Assembly: GCA_041662605.1 (NCBI GenBank) | Contig: JBAZSD010000010.1 | Span: 82,329-146,328 of the forward strand | Direction: 5' to 3' | Length of the DNA stretch: 64,000 bases | Source: Desulfomonilaceae bacterium | Lineage (GTDB): Bacteria; Desulfobacterota; Desulfomonilia; Desulfomonilales; Desulfomonilaceae | Part shown: in pieces, positions 8,376-17,172 of the stretch | Position numbering within the stretch: the stretch's first letter is position 1 | Layout of the letters: every line of letters starts with the position of its first letter | Position numbers and translations under genes: made by a program | Notes under the pieces: generated by a model | The model's database searches: none | Seen by the model: only the letters and a program-made list of their open reading frames with translations | Told to the model about the DNA's origin: nothing

Positions 8376-9182
8376 ATGCATGTCACGTTTGATACTAATG
8401 TAATTAACCCGCTAGCCTGCCCAGACATGTATGAAAAAACATGCCCAGACATGGCGTCTGTTGATGTGATACGTGAATCCATACAATCGGGAAGAATTCA
8501 TGCCTATCTGTCCGAGGCATCGACATCACTTGAAGCTATCTCGAACGAAGAAAGACTTGACTCTTTCCTGCGACAGTTCGCATCAGGGAAGATACCAATC
8601 CAACTGCCAAAACCTTCGTCTGAAAGAATACGGGTTTTTTCTGAAGCAATTCAACTTGGGCTAAGGGTCCTTCACGCTCCACGTTTAGGGTTGACAACCT
8701 TCATCGAGTTTCCAGAAACCGCCTGGGCCGAGGATACAAACTATCTCATCGACGAACGGCAACACCGTTACCACGAGTATATTCGATTCCAACCGGACAC
8801 GGGAGTAGAAACTATCAAGAGATTGGACGCAGAGCTTATTGGAATCCACGGCCTTGGCGCTACCCACCTATCGACCCTTCCATCGTCACCAATAGCGGCA
8901 AATTCAATGTGGAAAGGGCTCCTAGCCGAATATGGCTCACCAATAAAATTCAGATCAAAGAAGAAGTTCCTCGCCGAATTTAGAGATAGAGTCGCTGAGT
9001 GGTTTGATATGGACATCCAAGCGTCCCACTACGCATATGGGCACGACTATCTGTGCACTTTCGACTCTGGTAGTAAGGCCGGCCCATATGCGATAATGCA
9101 CCCAAACCGGGTATCAATCAATTCGAGCAGGTTTGGCATACAGATTGTCAGCCCAAGCGAGTTAGATGCGCTGATTACTTAA
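8376..9182 (+). CDS. PIN-like domain protein of unknown function
   Basis: 268 residues. It opens with MHVTFDTNVINPL, the first acidic motif of PIN-fold ribonucleases. A later HDYLCTFDSGSKAGPYA (residues about 226-242) resembles the third acidic motif near the C-terminus of the fold. Acidic residues between them (for example FPETAWAEDTNYLIDE) could complete a metal site. The protein is about twice the size of a VapC toxin and has no antitoxin-like partner upstream, so it is more like the stand-alone PIN proteins of genomic islands. RNase activity is inferred only from the motif. Confidence 0.6.
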   Translation: MHVTFDTNVINPLACPDMYEKTCPDMASVDVIRESIQSGRIHAYLSEASTSLEAISNEERLDSFLRQFASGKIPIQLPKPSSERIRVFSEAIQLGLRVLHAPRLGLTTFIEFPETAWAEDTNYLIDERQHRYHEYIRFQPDTGVETIKRLDAELIGIHGLGATHLSTLPSSPIAANSMWKGLLAEYGSPIKFRSKKKFLAEFRDRVAEWFDMDIQASHYAYGHDYLCTFDSGSKAGPYAIMHPNRVSINSSRFGIQIVSPSELDALIT

Positions 9183-10312
9183 AATGAAACCCAATGATGC
9201 GGTCAATCTCCAATGTTGAAAACCGTTTTGTGACAACGGTGGCAGGCTGTTTGGCCTAGCCTCCGTATTGAGTCGGCTCGGATATAGGCACGCGACCTGG
9301 ATTAGGCTTGAGAGATTAGAGATATATTCCCATATTGTTTTCTTGCCTCTTTCTGTTTCCGTGACATCGTTTTACCGCTAACCAACGGATACCGCTCCAA
9401 GGTGTCAGTCAATAACCTGAAGTCTCTAGGTCTTCCTCTACCGGAATCAATTCGTGTCTCAACCTTCTCCTCTAGCTTTTAAGGCGTCTACGGGTCGTTC
9501 AACTTACATTGGGTCTTTCCATGAAACACCTCCTTTAGCCGTTAAGCTTTCCCCCCAATGTTTCCGAGAAATGGGATGGTGGTCGCATTTCATCTGAACG
9601 GCGGCAAGCATCAATTTTAACTGTTTGATATGACGAGTGTTTATACTGCAGACGGTCATGTCTGCACGGCTGGAAGTTGTTGAAATCGGGGATGGTTCTG
9701 GGAAGGACATCTGTAACAGATGATTACTCTCCGAATGATGCACAAAGGTAATTGTCGCTGAACAGGCTTTATTTCTAAGAAATTATTTTCATTTTCAGAC
9801 AACAAGGTTATTAGGCTCACAGGATTATTGCTTTACACACGAGAAATTATTGTATAACTTTGTGTTAACATTGTGACTTTGATTGACGACGACAAGCGTT
9901 ACTTTCACCAAAACTGATATTGCTCGATCAAATTCTTGAAAAGAGAGACGCTGAGCTGGCTGGGCCTTGTCTCGGTTTTTCAGTTTGCGTCGGGATCTGT
10001 TAATGCATCTACATAGTTTCCCGTCAGTTGTCGCAGTTGCTTTTTCTCTACCGTCGCCGAAACTAGGTTTCGCATTTTGTTTTTTTCCATTTCAGTTCCT
10101 GCGTCCACCTCTGGTTATCTTACGGACTGATTTTGACTCTATTACTGAGCAGAGTTTCTGGTTCATCCGTCATGTATCATTCTTATTCGGGGCTTTTCAA
10201 CCAGGATCATATGTTCCAAGTCGAACCGGCCAAAGTATGACTCATGCATATACGCGCTTTTCCACACGACATGAGCCCTAACCCTGTGTAGACGGGACAA
10301 AGAGGTTTTCAT
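9183..10312. other. long gene-poor stretch of the island
   Basis: No intact gene is supported in these 1.1 kb. On the minus strand, 9302 to about 9470 reads as protein-like sequence (a KLEEKVETRIDSGRGRPRDF stretch, then RLLTDTLERYPLVSGKTMSR), preceded by a TAA and, farther up, by AAAGGAGGT before ATG 9522 whose own frame closes after seven codons. This looks like a decayed small gene. The region 9750-10312 shows only low-complexity open frames without ribosome sites. Confidence 0.45.
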
Positions 10313-10990
10313 ATGCAAATTTTGACAGAACTGGATTCGAAGTTTGGCGAGAATCTGAAGACTTTTTTGGCACAAGGACATATGGATTGTAGAGAAATTG
10401 ACGTAAAGGCGAGGGCGATTGCAGCTATTGGTCAAATAGCCTCAGAAGCGGAAGGATTGCAACCAAATCAAAGCGAAATTGCCCCGATTTTTCATGAAGT
10501 GTTCTCTGATTTGATACTGTCTGTCTATTTCACAGGATGCGCTCTTGATAGACCAGCTCAGAGCGTCCTGCGGAGAGCGTTTGAGCTTGGCGTAGCGATA
10601 GTCTACCTTTGGGATCTTCCACATGCCTTCTGGGGCTGGAAGGATGACGATTCTGATCTCAACTTCAATGACATGTTGGAGCATCTTTCAAAAAAATGCT
10701 ACAAGAGCTTCCTTTCGTCATTGAACTCACCGTGTACCGAGGATAATCTGTTTGACTGTAGTGAGGCAAGACGACTGTACAGAACCTTGAGCAATACGAT
10801 TCACGGAAAAATCTCGACGCATGAGTCAAAATTGCCCGATCGATTTGTCTATAACCCCGAAGATTGGAAATGTAATCTCGATTTGATTGGCAGGGTACAG
10901 ACAATACTACTGCAGCTTTTCCACAAGAGGTTTCCTAATTATTACATCGAAATGTCACAGAAGATACCAGCTATAAACACAATGATATAG
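10313..10990 (+). CDS. helical protein with a HEPN-like R-x6-H motif, partner of the following ATPase
   Basis: 225 residues, ATG 10313, with an AAAGAGG site upstream. I do not recognise a named family. The composition is mostly helical, with a central IFHEVFSDLILSVYFTGCAL segment and RAFELGVAIVYLWD. The stretch RRLYRTLSNTIHGKI (residues 153-167) contains R157-x6-H164, the spacing of the R-x4-6-H catalytic motif of HEPN ribonucleases. It ends 13 bases before the ATPase gene on the same strand, so the two are almost certainly one operon. A toxin/effector role controlled by the ATPase is a hypothesis. DUF5677-type helical proteins are another possibility. Confidence 0.6.
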   Translation: MQILTELDSKFGENLKTFLAQGHMDCREIDVKARAIAAIGQIASEAEGLQPNQSEIAPIFHEVFSDLILSVYFTGCALDRPAQSVLRRAFELGVAIVYLWDLPHAFWGWKDDDSDLNFNDMLEHLSKKCYKSFLSSLNSPCTEDNLFDCSEARRLYRTLSNTIHGKISTHESKLPDRFVYNPEDWKCNLDLIGRVQTILLQLFHKRFPNYYIEMSQKIPAINTMI

Positions 10991-11003
10991 GGATATATAA
11001 TCT

Positions 11004-12743
11004 ATGTCTATGCCCTCTCCCGACATTGAGTTATTGCACTCAGCACGATCAGAAGATCTATTATATGATCAGATATCCAAATTGACTGTCTTGGGCAATT
11101 TTGAAAAGAAGACTGTTGAAACGCTGAAGTGGACCGGTGCCCATTTGCTGCAGGGTTCGCGCGGGGTCGGGAAGTCAATGCTAATGCGCCAAGCAGAGGT
11201 AGAAATGGATTCTGATTTTCCCTCCTCCAAGAAACTAGCAGTTTATGTCAATTTCAAAACGAGTACTCTCCTAGAGGGAGTAAAAGCAGAAAAGCGTGAT
11301 GCCTTTCAGATATGGGTTGGAGCAAAGATCCTACAAGCGATTTACGAAAAGCTCATATTGCTTGATCTAGTTGGCCATTCAGATGTCCAGGATCCGTACT
11401 ATGTAGTCTTTGGCATCCGGTCAGCTCAAGGCATTCAATCCGCATTCAAAGAAAAGATTCATTTGCTTCAAAAGCTTGCAATATCGCCAGACAAGGGGCT
11501 CATCATTGAGCAAATAGGGACTTCTTTCCTGGATAGACTTAACGATGTTCCCTTTGTGCTTGAGACACTGAAAGAAATAATTGAAGCCTTTGGAATAGAA
11601 AGGCTTGTAATCCTCTTCGATGAGGCTGCTCACACATTTATTCCTTCGCAGCAGGAGATCTTCTTCGAGATTTTCAAGTTGTTGCATGGTGGACGAATCG
11701 CAGTTAAAGCCGCTGTTTACCCAACGATTACTTCGTACGGACGTAATTTTGAAATTGGCCAGGATGCCATTGTCATCTCAATGGATAGGTTTGATACTGG
11801 CCAAGTTGGTAGGCGAGAAAACAGGTCTCTGTTTCGGGACATGCTCTATAAACGTATTCCCAAAACTGGGCAGATCCGGAAGAGGCTGTTTAGTAAAGGG
11901 CACTTGCTGGATCAGTGCATAGACTTGTCCACTGGCAACCCAAGAGCCTTTTTTCATCTACTCATACGCACGAAAGATAAAGGCTACTCTGATACAGCGC
12001 TCCTGCTCGCAACACAGGAATTTGTAGATCAGGAGCTTTTACCCTACCATTTGAACCTGTCAAAGAGATTGCCTAAATATGGTCACCATGTACGAGTAGG
12101 ACTCGACCTGTTGAGAGGTTATATAATTCCCGAGATTAAGAATAAGAACTTCAAGACGAAAGTCTCCAAATATCAATCTGCTTACTTTACTATACAACGG
12201 GATATGTCACCCAACCTTAAGCTGGCTTTGGATATTCTCTGCTATTCTGGACTGTTATCAGCTCAAGGGACGGTTAAGATTGCTCAGAGAAAAACTGGCT
12301 TAAGATACATGGTTCACCTATGCCTTCTTTTTGCTGAAAAGGCATTCCCTTCCAAATCCATATCTGATGCTATAAATGCTTTAAGTCGGACAGACTACCG
12401 AGAATTTAGCAGTGAAGACAACAAGATTGAAGAATATCTTTACCAACTTAGAGAGACATCAGACAAGTGCCCAATTTGCTCAGCGGAAGTGGATCCAAAT
12501 GCAAAGTTTTGCTCACAGTGTGGGAGCAAGATTGCAGGTGGATCTATAATAGGGCCGTTGTTGGAGGAGCCGTTATCAGCACTATCGATTAGCGATAGAC
12601 TGAAGGCAAGAGTGCAACCGGAATTCCCCAAGGTTGGAGACATTATTCAATCTAGCCGTGAGGAAATAATGCGGATTAAGTGGATCAAAGATGTGCGGTC
12701 TAGGATCATAAAGAATGCGGCAGAAGAGTTTATATCAGGCTGA
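11004..12743 (+). CDS. Orc/STAND-like P-loop ATPase with C-terminal zinc ribbon
   Basis: 579 residues. Walker A is GSRGVGKS at 51-58 and Walker B is RLVILFDEA around 200-208 (D206, E207), a hhhhDE form found in AAA+/Orc1-Cdc6-like and STAND ATPases. A downstream LSTGNPRAFFHLL (about 308-320) resembles the sensor-2/GNPR helix of Orc-like ATPases. The region 340-470 is helical and may be a winged-helix or effector-binding part. A zinc ribbon follows with cysteines 489, 492, 503 and 506 (CPIC and CSQC). It lies 13 bases behind the HEPN-like gene. Its position in an island beside restriction-modification and PIN genes suggests defence, which is inference. Confidence 0.8.
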   Translation: MSMPSPDIELLHSARSEDLLYDQISKLTVLGNFEKKTVETLKWTGAHLLQGSRGVGKSMLMRQAEVEMDSDFPSSKKLAVYVNFKTSTLLEGVKAEKRDAFQIWVGAKILQAIYEKLILLDLVGHSDVQDPYYVVFGIRSAQGIQSAFKEKIHLLQKLAISPDKGLIIEQIGTSFLDRLNDVPFVLETLKEIIEAFGIERLVILFDEAAHTFIPSQQEIFFEIFKLLHGGRIAVKAAVYPTITSYGRNFEIGQDAIVISMDRFDTGQVGRRENRSLFRDMLYKRIPKTGQIRKRLFSKGHLLDQCIDLSTGNPRAFFHLLIRTKDKGYSDTALLLATQEFVDQELLPYHLNLSKRLPKYGHHVRVGLDLLRGYIIPEIKNKNFKTKVSKYQSAYFTIQRDMSPNLKLALDILCYSGLLSAQGTVKIAQRKTGLRYMVHLCLLFAEKAFPSKSISDAINALSRTDYREFSSEDNKIEEYLYQLRETSDKCPICSAEVDPNAKFCSQCGSKIAGGSIIGPLLEEPLSALSISDRLKARVQPEFPKVGDIIQSSREEIMRIKWIKDVRSRIIKNAAEEFISG

Positions 12744-12814
12744 AAGAGTTGTGGATATTGTAAGATGCTCCATAACCAGCGAGAAATGGTAACGGTTTTG
12801 GACAGTTGAACATC

Positions 12815-12984
12815 CTAGCGTTTGAGAAACTGGGAAAACGTCATCCCTTTCTTCGTTTTCCCCGGGGATATCTGCAGAATAATTTACACTACCAACGCTA
12901 TTGAAAGTCTGAATATGAGACTAAGGAAGATTACCAAGAATCGAGGGCATTTCCCAGGAGACGACTCAACGTCAAAGCGCTACT
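12815..12984 (+). mobile_element. IS256-family (mutator-type) transposase remnant
   Basis: About 55 codons survive from the C-terminal third of an IS256-type transposase: a WENVIPFFVFPGDIC segment, then IYTTNAIESLNMRLRKITKN and RGHFP. The NAIESLN..LRK.TK.RG block is diagnostic for this family. There is no upstream DDE core and no downstream family sequence. The reading breaks after the aspartates and passes directly into the 66 bp repeat, so this is a dead fragment. Confidence 0.88.
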
Positions 12985-13050
12985 CTTTTATACCGCCGCA
13001 ACTGAAAAATTCGGCCGCTTTAGAGGGACACTATTGCACCGGGGCTTATA
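12985..13050. repeat. 66 bp direct repeat, copy B
   Basis: This is the second copy of the repeat at 7799-7864, same orientation, 61 of 66 positions identical. It abuts the IS256 remnant. The pair encloses the PIN-like gene and the HEPN-like/ATPase pair. Confidence 0.75.
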
Positions 13051-13100
13051 CTCAGGCTCAAACATGTCTTGCGATCATATATTACTATGGGAATGTGATA

Positions 13101-13457
13101 CTACTTTCTTGACTGTGTAGCTGCGAGGGCTTCTTTAACGTCGTGTAAGTTTTTCTCCACTGCCCAGATCAAGGCTGTTTTGCCAGACTTGTCCGTCAAG
13201 CTCACGTCTGCTCCATTTTTCAGGAGTAGTTCCACGAGCTTGGTGCAACCCTTCTTGGCCGACACGATCAATGCCGTCTCGCCCCTCTCGTTAACGGCAT
13301 TTACGTCACTATGCTCACAGATAAGAAACTTTGCTGTCTGGAAATGACCCTTCTCGCAGGCCTGGACTAGAGAAGGCGTGTCTTGAGGATCTATTCCGCA
13401 CATCATACCTATAAACTGCAGTGTTTGGAAAATCCTCTCAACTTTGAGATTTGACAT
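13101..13457 (-). CDS. ankyrin-repeat protein
   Basis: 118 residues. Three ankyrin units are visible: DTPSLVQACEKGHFQTAKFL, then RGETALIVSAKKGCTKLVEL followed by LLKNGADV, then SGKTALIWAVEKNLHDVKEAL. Each carries the TAL..A...G helix-turn-helix pattern. Ankyrin repeats bind proteins; the partner is unknown. There is no signal peptide, so it is probably cytoplasmic. It begins 4 bases after the preceding minus-strand frame at 13462, consistent with a former operon. Confidence 0.82.
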   Translation of the reverse strand: MSNLKVERIFQTLQFIGMMCGIDPQDTPSLVQACEKGHFQTAKFLICEHSDVNAVNERGETALIVSAKKGCTKLVELLLKNGADVSLTDKSGKTALIWAVEKNLHDVKEALAATQSRK

Positions 13458-13461
13458 ACAA

Positions 13462-13731
13462 TTAGTTCCACAGAATTTTTAAGGCTCTTAATACCACGGA
13501 GTCAAGCACCAACCAACGACATTGTCCATCGCAACCACGACAAGACGGAAGTGGGAAAATTTCTTTTCGCGGGATTTTTGTGGGTCGCTGCACCATGATG
13601 ATGTCATTATTCAGCGCCCGTATAATATGGGCATCGCGGTATTTGTCGACAATCGTGTCGTCAACATTGAAGCCACTTACCAACTGAAAAGCTGGATCCC
13701 AGTGATAACCGGCTAAGGTGTCGATATCTGA
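13462..13731 (-). pseudogene. hypothetical reading frame, probably truncated at its start
   Basis: An 89-codon stretch follows an in-frame TAG and ends 4 bases before the ankyrin gene. It reads like real protein (AGYHWDPAFQL, then FNVDDTIVDKYRDAHIIRAL and NNDIIMVQRP) and has a CRGCDGQC cysteine cluster near the end. No ATG or ribosome site precedes it; the first possible start is a TTG at 13683. I do not recognise the family. The close spacing to the ankyrin gene supports a real, now N-terminally truncated, gene. Confidence 0.35.
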
Positions 13732-13835
13732 CTAACAGTCCATCCTTCAAATGTAATTGACGTCGGGCAGGAAACCATCTAAACATGAGTTCGGCGTTAT
13801 TTACGAATTCCAAAAAAAAGGATACCGGGCCCGCC

Positions 13836-14171
13836 ATGAAATTCCTAGTCGAGCTTGACCATGTCAAGACAGGCCAGCCGTTTACCGAAGACACCGTTCG
13901 CTCCTTCATCGAAAACATTATTTTCCCGACATTGGACAAGGCCGAACAGCTTGCTCAACAAGGCCTCATAGTGGCAGGCGGACCAGCAGTCGGACGCATA
14001 GCGCTCCGCTTCATTGCGGATGTGGAGACTACCCAGCAGCTTGACCTGATCGTTTCGAGCCTCCCCTTGTGGGCACTCTCTGATACGCGAGTTACTCCTC
14101 TTATCGAATTCAGCGACCGTCGCGACCACGTCCAGGCAATACTTCAACGCATGACTAAAACTGACATCTAA
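13836..14171 (+). CDS. muconolactone-isomerase-like small protein
   Basis: 111 residues from ATG 13836. An upstream ATG at 13785 would add 17 residues without family support. MKFLVELD, FIENIIFPTLDKAEQLAQQG, GGPAVGRIALRFIADVETTQ, QLDLIVSSLPLW and TRVTPLIEF match the ferredoxin-like alpha+beta barrel of muconolactone delta-isomerase relatives. Many members are stand-alone proteins with no proven aromatic catabolic role, and no such pathway genes lie nearby. The function is therefore left open. Confidence 0.6.
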   Translation: MKFLVELDHVKTGQPFTEDTVRSFIENIIFPTLDKAEQLAQQGLIVAGGPAVGRIALRFIADVETTQQLDLIVSSLPLWALSDTRVTPLIEFSDRRDHVQAILQRMTKTDI

Positions 14172-14537
14172 CAGGCTCTCCAAGTGACACCCCTGTTGCG
14201 CGGGAGCCTCGTTCAATGAAAACCTCCAACCTATAACAGGCGTCAGTGCTCTATTTTCGAGCCCGGCCCCCAAAGCTGCGTGTCTAGCTTTAAGTTCTTC
14301 ATCAGAAGCGTTAATTTAATAGCTGGTCGAGGTCATCTTGACCCCCTTGATTAGGATTGAAGCGCGGCCCTTTACGGTTCGGGCAGAATGTGGTATTTTA
14401 AACATAGAGAGTTTAGAGGATCTGTGACAGTTTCCCCCCCTTGTTGCAGACAACCTTTGGCTCTCTTTGTATTTGTAGCCTTACCGCTCCAGGAAATCCC
14501 GCCTGTCCCCGGCTACATTTGAAGTGTTTGCAAGTGA
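14172..14537. other. gene-free stretch
   Basis: No coding, RNA or repeat signal is supported in these 366 bases. The only open frame of note is on the opposite strand of the muconolactone-isomerase-like gene. Confidence 0.4.
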
Positions 14538-14663
14538 CCGCCTTGGCAAAACCAAGACCGTCCAAGTTCGGAGAGCGCCCTGGATATCTTGAAAAGACGG
14601 TATGTGAAAGGCGAGATAACCAAAGAAGAATTTGAGCAGATGAAAAAGGACATTCTTTCCTAA
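14538..14663 (+). pseudogene. SHOCT-domain remnant
   Basis: After an in-frame TGA, 41 codons end in SALDILKKRYVKGEITKEEF and EQMKKDILS, the complete short C-terminal SHOCT motif (helix, GEIT-EEF turn, helix). SHOCT domains usually close small membrane or PH-domain proteins. No start codon or N-terminal part survives in the same frame, so only the tail remains. Confidence 0.55.
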
Positions 14664-14826
14664 CGGTCGCAATCCAGCCATTAGTCTTTCATTTGTTGTA
14701 TGCTCAACTTTCGCAGTTGATAAAGCGGGTAAAAAGCTAACTAAAACGATAGAATAGGCTCGTGAGAGGACGTCCAATTGTTTCCAAGTATTGGCAAACA
14801 AAGATCGCACAGGAGGCCGCCCCACA

Positions 14827-14937
14827 ATGAGAGTTACCCCATCTGAGTTAGAGGATCAAGATCTTCGAGATCGGATCGACACATTCATGGCTCGGTTTAA
14901 AATCGCCACGCTTCTTAACCAAGCCGGGATTAGGTGA
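14827..14937 (+). pseudogene. 36-codon frame, possible transposase N-terminus
   Basis: AGGAGG at 14811-14816 precedes ATG 14827 by ten bases. The 36 residues end in MARFKIATLLNQAGIR and stop at TGA 14937. The FKIATLLNQAGI part recalls the N-terminal segment of some IS4-type transposases, but the match is short. The rest of such a gene is absent. It is either a truncated insertion sequence or a small unknown peptide gene. Confidence 0.3.
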
Positions 14938-15042
14938 GAATTTCACTAGATCAAAGGTTTCAACTGTAGCGCTCATATAGAGTCACTTGCACTGGAAAGG
15001 GTTCACGTAAGTAAGGTTACGGCGAGTTGCCGATATTTGGCG

Positions 15043-15540
15043 CTAATGCTTTTTGTCTTTGTCAATGCCGTTGGCCCAATCTGGAACAGACGCGTCAGGA
15101 ACGCAATCGCTGGGTCTGTAAGGCTTGAGATCAATTATGGGTGTGCCATCAAAGGCGTCTATGTCATCAACTGTGATTATACAATCATCTATGGATTTTA
15201 TTTTGCATACCGTCAATCCAATGAGATTTGGCCGAACTGGGGAACGTGTAGCAAAGACACCGGTAATGGGGATTTCTTTGTTTCCTCTCGGGTGGACCCT
15301 CAGTATGGCTCTTTTTTCCGGCGAGTCGTTCTGGTTGAACCAATAGAAAACAAGAAGATGAGAGAACTCACTGAGTCCTAGTAAAGCGTCTTTGTACTGA
15401 GATAAGATCTCAATCTTTACCTTCCCGGCATTCCTGACCACATGTCCTATAGGTTCGATCTTGTAAGCTTGAGCATCAGACTGCAAAGTCAATCCCATCG
15501 TAAAAACAAGGGTTAGCGTTGCATAACAGAGCCATCTCAT
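15043..15540 (-). CDS. exported TrmO/TsaA-domain protein
   Basis: 165 residues. A signal peptide occupies about 1-24 (MRWLCYATLTLVFTMGLTLQ). The rest follows the TrmO/TsaA (UPF0066) fold: IEPIGHVVR, a KIEILSQYKDALLGLSEFSH stretch, LLVFYWF, RVHPRGN, PITGVFATRSPVRPNLIGLT and DDIDAFDGTPIIDLKPY. Cytoplasmic TrmO methylates t6A37 of tRNA, which makes a secreted copy puzzling. The exported form may bind another substrate through the same beta-barrel. It is monocistronic as far as can be seen. Confidence 0.82.
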   Translation of the reverse strand: MRWLCYATLTLVFTMGLTLQSDAQAYKIEPIGHVVRNAGKVKIEILSQYKDALLGLSEFSHLLVFYWFNQNDSPEKRAILRVHPRGNKEIPITGVFATRSPVRPNLIGLTVCKIKSIDDCIITVDDIDAFDGTPIIDLKPYRPSDCVPDASVPDWANGIDKDKKH

Positions 15541-15691
15541 CTTTTACCGCGCCCATTCTCCAATTTTTGTCGAACGGTGACTCGATGTTATACCCAAAGG
15601 ATTTCATAAACAATCGATGAGCGTGCATGTTGCATTTCGCGAAACCGTATCAATACTATTATAAATAAATTCTCATTCATCGGAGGGCGTA

Positions 15692-15952
15692 ATGCAGGCT
15701 AGGCGTTTAATTGGTTTTTTCGTAGCCATGATTTTTGTCCTGACAACTGTAGCCGCTTTTGCCGCGGGGGATAACTACTTTGTAATCAAGGACAAAAACG
15801 GTGTTTGCAAGGTTATCAAGGCAAAAGAAAAAACACCTGCGACCATAGCAGGACCATTCAAGACCAAAGAAGAGGCGCAAAAAGCCAAGGAAAAGGAATG
15901 CGCCAAGCCATCTAGTAAACCTGGTAAACCAGCTAAAGAGCCTAAGATGTAA
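15692..15952 (+). CDS. small secreted lysine-rich protein
   Basis: 86 residues, ATG 15692 with GGAGG eight bases upstream. A signal peptide (RRLIGFFVAMIFVLTTVAAF, cut near AFA) leads to a short domain, NYFVIKDKNGVCKVIKAKEK, then a charged helix KTKEEAQKAKEKECAK and a proline/lysine tail. Two cysteines in the mature part could form a disulphide. No family with known function is recognised. Product and export are reasonably sure; role unknown. Confidence 0.7.
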   Translation: MQARRLIGFFVAMIFVLTTVAAFAAGDNYFVIKDKNGVCKVIKAKEKTPATIAGPFKTKEEAQKAKEKECAKPSSKPGKPAKEPKM

Positions 15953-16069
15953 GGACTGGACTTTAGACAATCACTGTCCAAAGTCCTCGTAAAGTCGGTT
16001 ATTTGCGCCAATTGGAGTTAATAGAAGGGATTTCATCTTTTATTCTTAATCTCGAAAGGAAAATGAATA

Positions 16070-16546
16070 ATGCGCACGAACACTAAATTGCTTGCCGTTG
16101 GACTCCTGGCTTTGTGCTGTGTGGTATCTCCATTTGTCTCCGCGGTCTTGGCGGAAAATGTCGACCCGGAACTGAACAAATTTCAGGGATCCTGGATTTT
16201 AGTATCTGGGGAAAAGGATGGAAAGAAGCTGGCAGACGAGGAGGTGAGTAAGAATAAAATAACTCATCAGGGGCAGCATGGGCAGATCACATCTCCCCAT
16301 CAAAGCAAGGAAACGATTTTATTTGATATCGTAAAAATAGACCCTACGAAAAGCCCAAAAGAATTTATCTTCATTCGTAAGACTGGACCAAGCGCTGGTA
16401 AGTCTATAAAAGCTATTTACGAGTTCACCGGAAACGATGAGTACAAATTTGCTTTCGACCCGAGCGGAGTTACAACACCCAAAGAGTTCGCCACCAAAGC
16501 GGGGACTGGGTACATTCTCAATACGTGGAAACGAGTAAAGCCTTAG
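16070..16546 (+). CDS. secreted TIGR03067-type lipocalin-like protein
   Basis: 158 residues, with AAAGGAAAA before ATG 16070. A signal peptide covers about 1-28. The mature part starts ELNKFQGSWILVSGEKDGKK and includes DEEVSKNKITHQG, EFIFIRKTGPSAGKSIKAIY and GYILNTWKRV, the pattern of the TIGR03067 family (LQGTW.lv..e.dGk.). That family is abundant in Planctomycetes and rarer in Proteobacteria, so transfer is possible. The domain is a small beta-barrel thought to bind ligand; no reaction is known. Confidence 0.7.
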   Translation: MRTNTKLLAVGLLALCCVVSPFVSAVLAENVDPELNKFQGSWILVSGEKDGKKLADEEVSKNKITHQGQHGQITSPHQSKETILFDIVKIDPTKSPKEFIFIRKTGPSAGKSIKAIYEFTGNDEYKFAFDPSGVTTPKEFATKAGTGYILNTWKRVKP

Positions 16547-16719
16547 CTGGAAAAAGACTCCATGAGCGTCAATTACTCATTTTCTTATTTGCGGCCTGAG
16601 TAATCTGATTCAAATGCTGAGACATTAGCCGCCAGGAGATCCGTATCAATTCCGATCAACTTTTCGGCTGCGGCCTGAAAGCAGTTTCAACCTGGCGGTA
16701 ACATTTTATAACCTCAGTA

Positions 16720-17172
16720 TTATTTTGAATCTTGAACGGCTGCAATTTGTTCTTGAGCCTGTTTCCTAAACTCAAAAGGCGCGTCTATATTATGAAAAGG
16801 ATATCTTGTGCCGCCTGTGCCAATTACCATGATTGAACCGAACCCCAGAATTCTGCCCAAAAGGCCTTGACTGACCTGAATACCTTCAACCTTGTTTAGC
16901 AGTATCTCAATGGAATTTCTACGGATGAAGCCAACCTTTACAAGGAGGCGTTTGTTTGTTATTCCGAATTCGGATGTCGAGTAGTTAATGAACGAAGAAA
17001 TACCCGTGGCTATTGCAATAACAATGAAAAGATAGCCAACTGCGCTACCGCCCTGAGAAAATATTATGGCAACGATAAACCAAATTGCTGCCCAGAGAAA
17101 AATTACAAAATGCAGCTTGCAACGATAAACTATATTCTCTCCCTTCATAATATTTTCCTCAATATAGCTCAT
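16720..17172 (-). CDS. membrane protein with bacterial PH domain (YdbS/bPH2 type)
   Basis: 150 residues from ATG 17172, which has AGGAACGT just upstream. The N-terminal MSYIEENIMKGENIVYRCKL is followed by two transmembrane helices (FVIFLWAAIWFIVAIIF and VGYLFIVIAIATGISSFI). The PH-like domain carries FGITNKRLLVKVGFIRR, LNKVEGIQVSQGLLGRILGF and GSIMVIGTGGT. These are the core motifs of bPH2 proteins, which sit at the inner membrane with the PH domain in the cytoplasm. The ligand is unknown. It is apparently monocistronic. Confidence 0.85.
   Translation of the reverse strand: MSYIEENIMKGENIVYRCKLHFVIFLWAAIWFIVAIIFSQGGSAVGYLFIVIAIATGISSFINYSTSEFGITNKRLLVKVGFIRRNSIEILLNKVEGIQVSQGLLGRILGFGSIMVIGTGGTRYPFHNIDAPFEFRKQAQEQIAAVQDSK

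Noticed and set aside
9967..10281. Plus-strand frame before the HEPN-like gene
   Set aside because: Low-complexity, phenylalanine/serine-rich, no ribosome site and no family.
13845..14273. Minus-strand frame of 142 codons
   Set aside because: It overlaps the muconolactone-isomerase-like gene antisense and has no recognisable domain or ribosome site.
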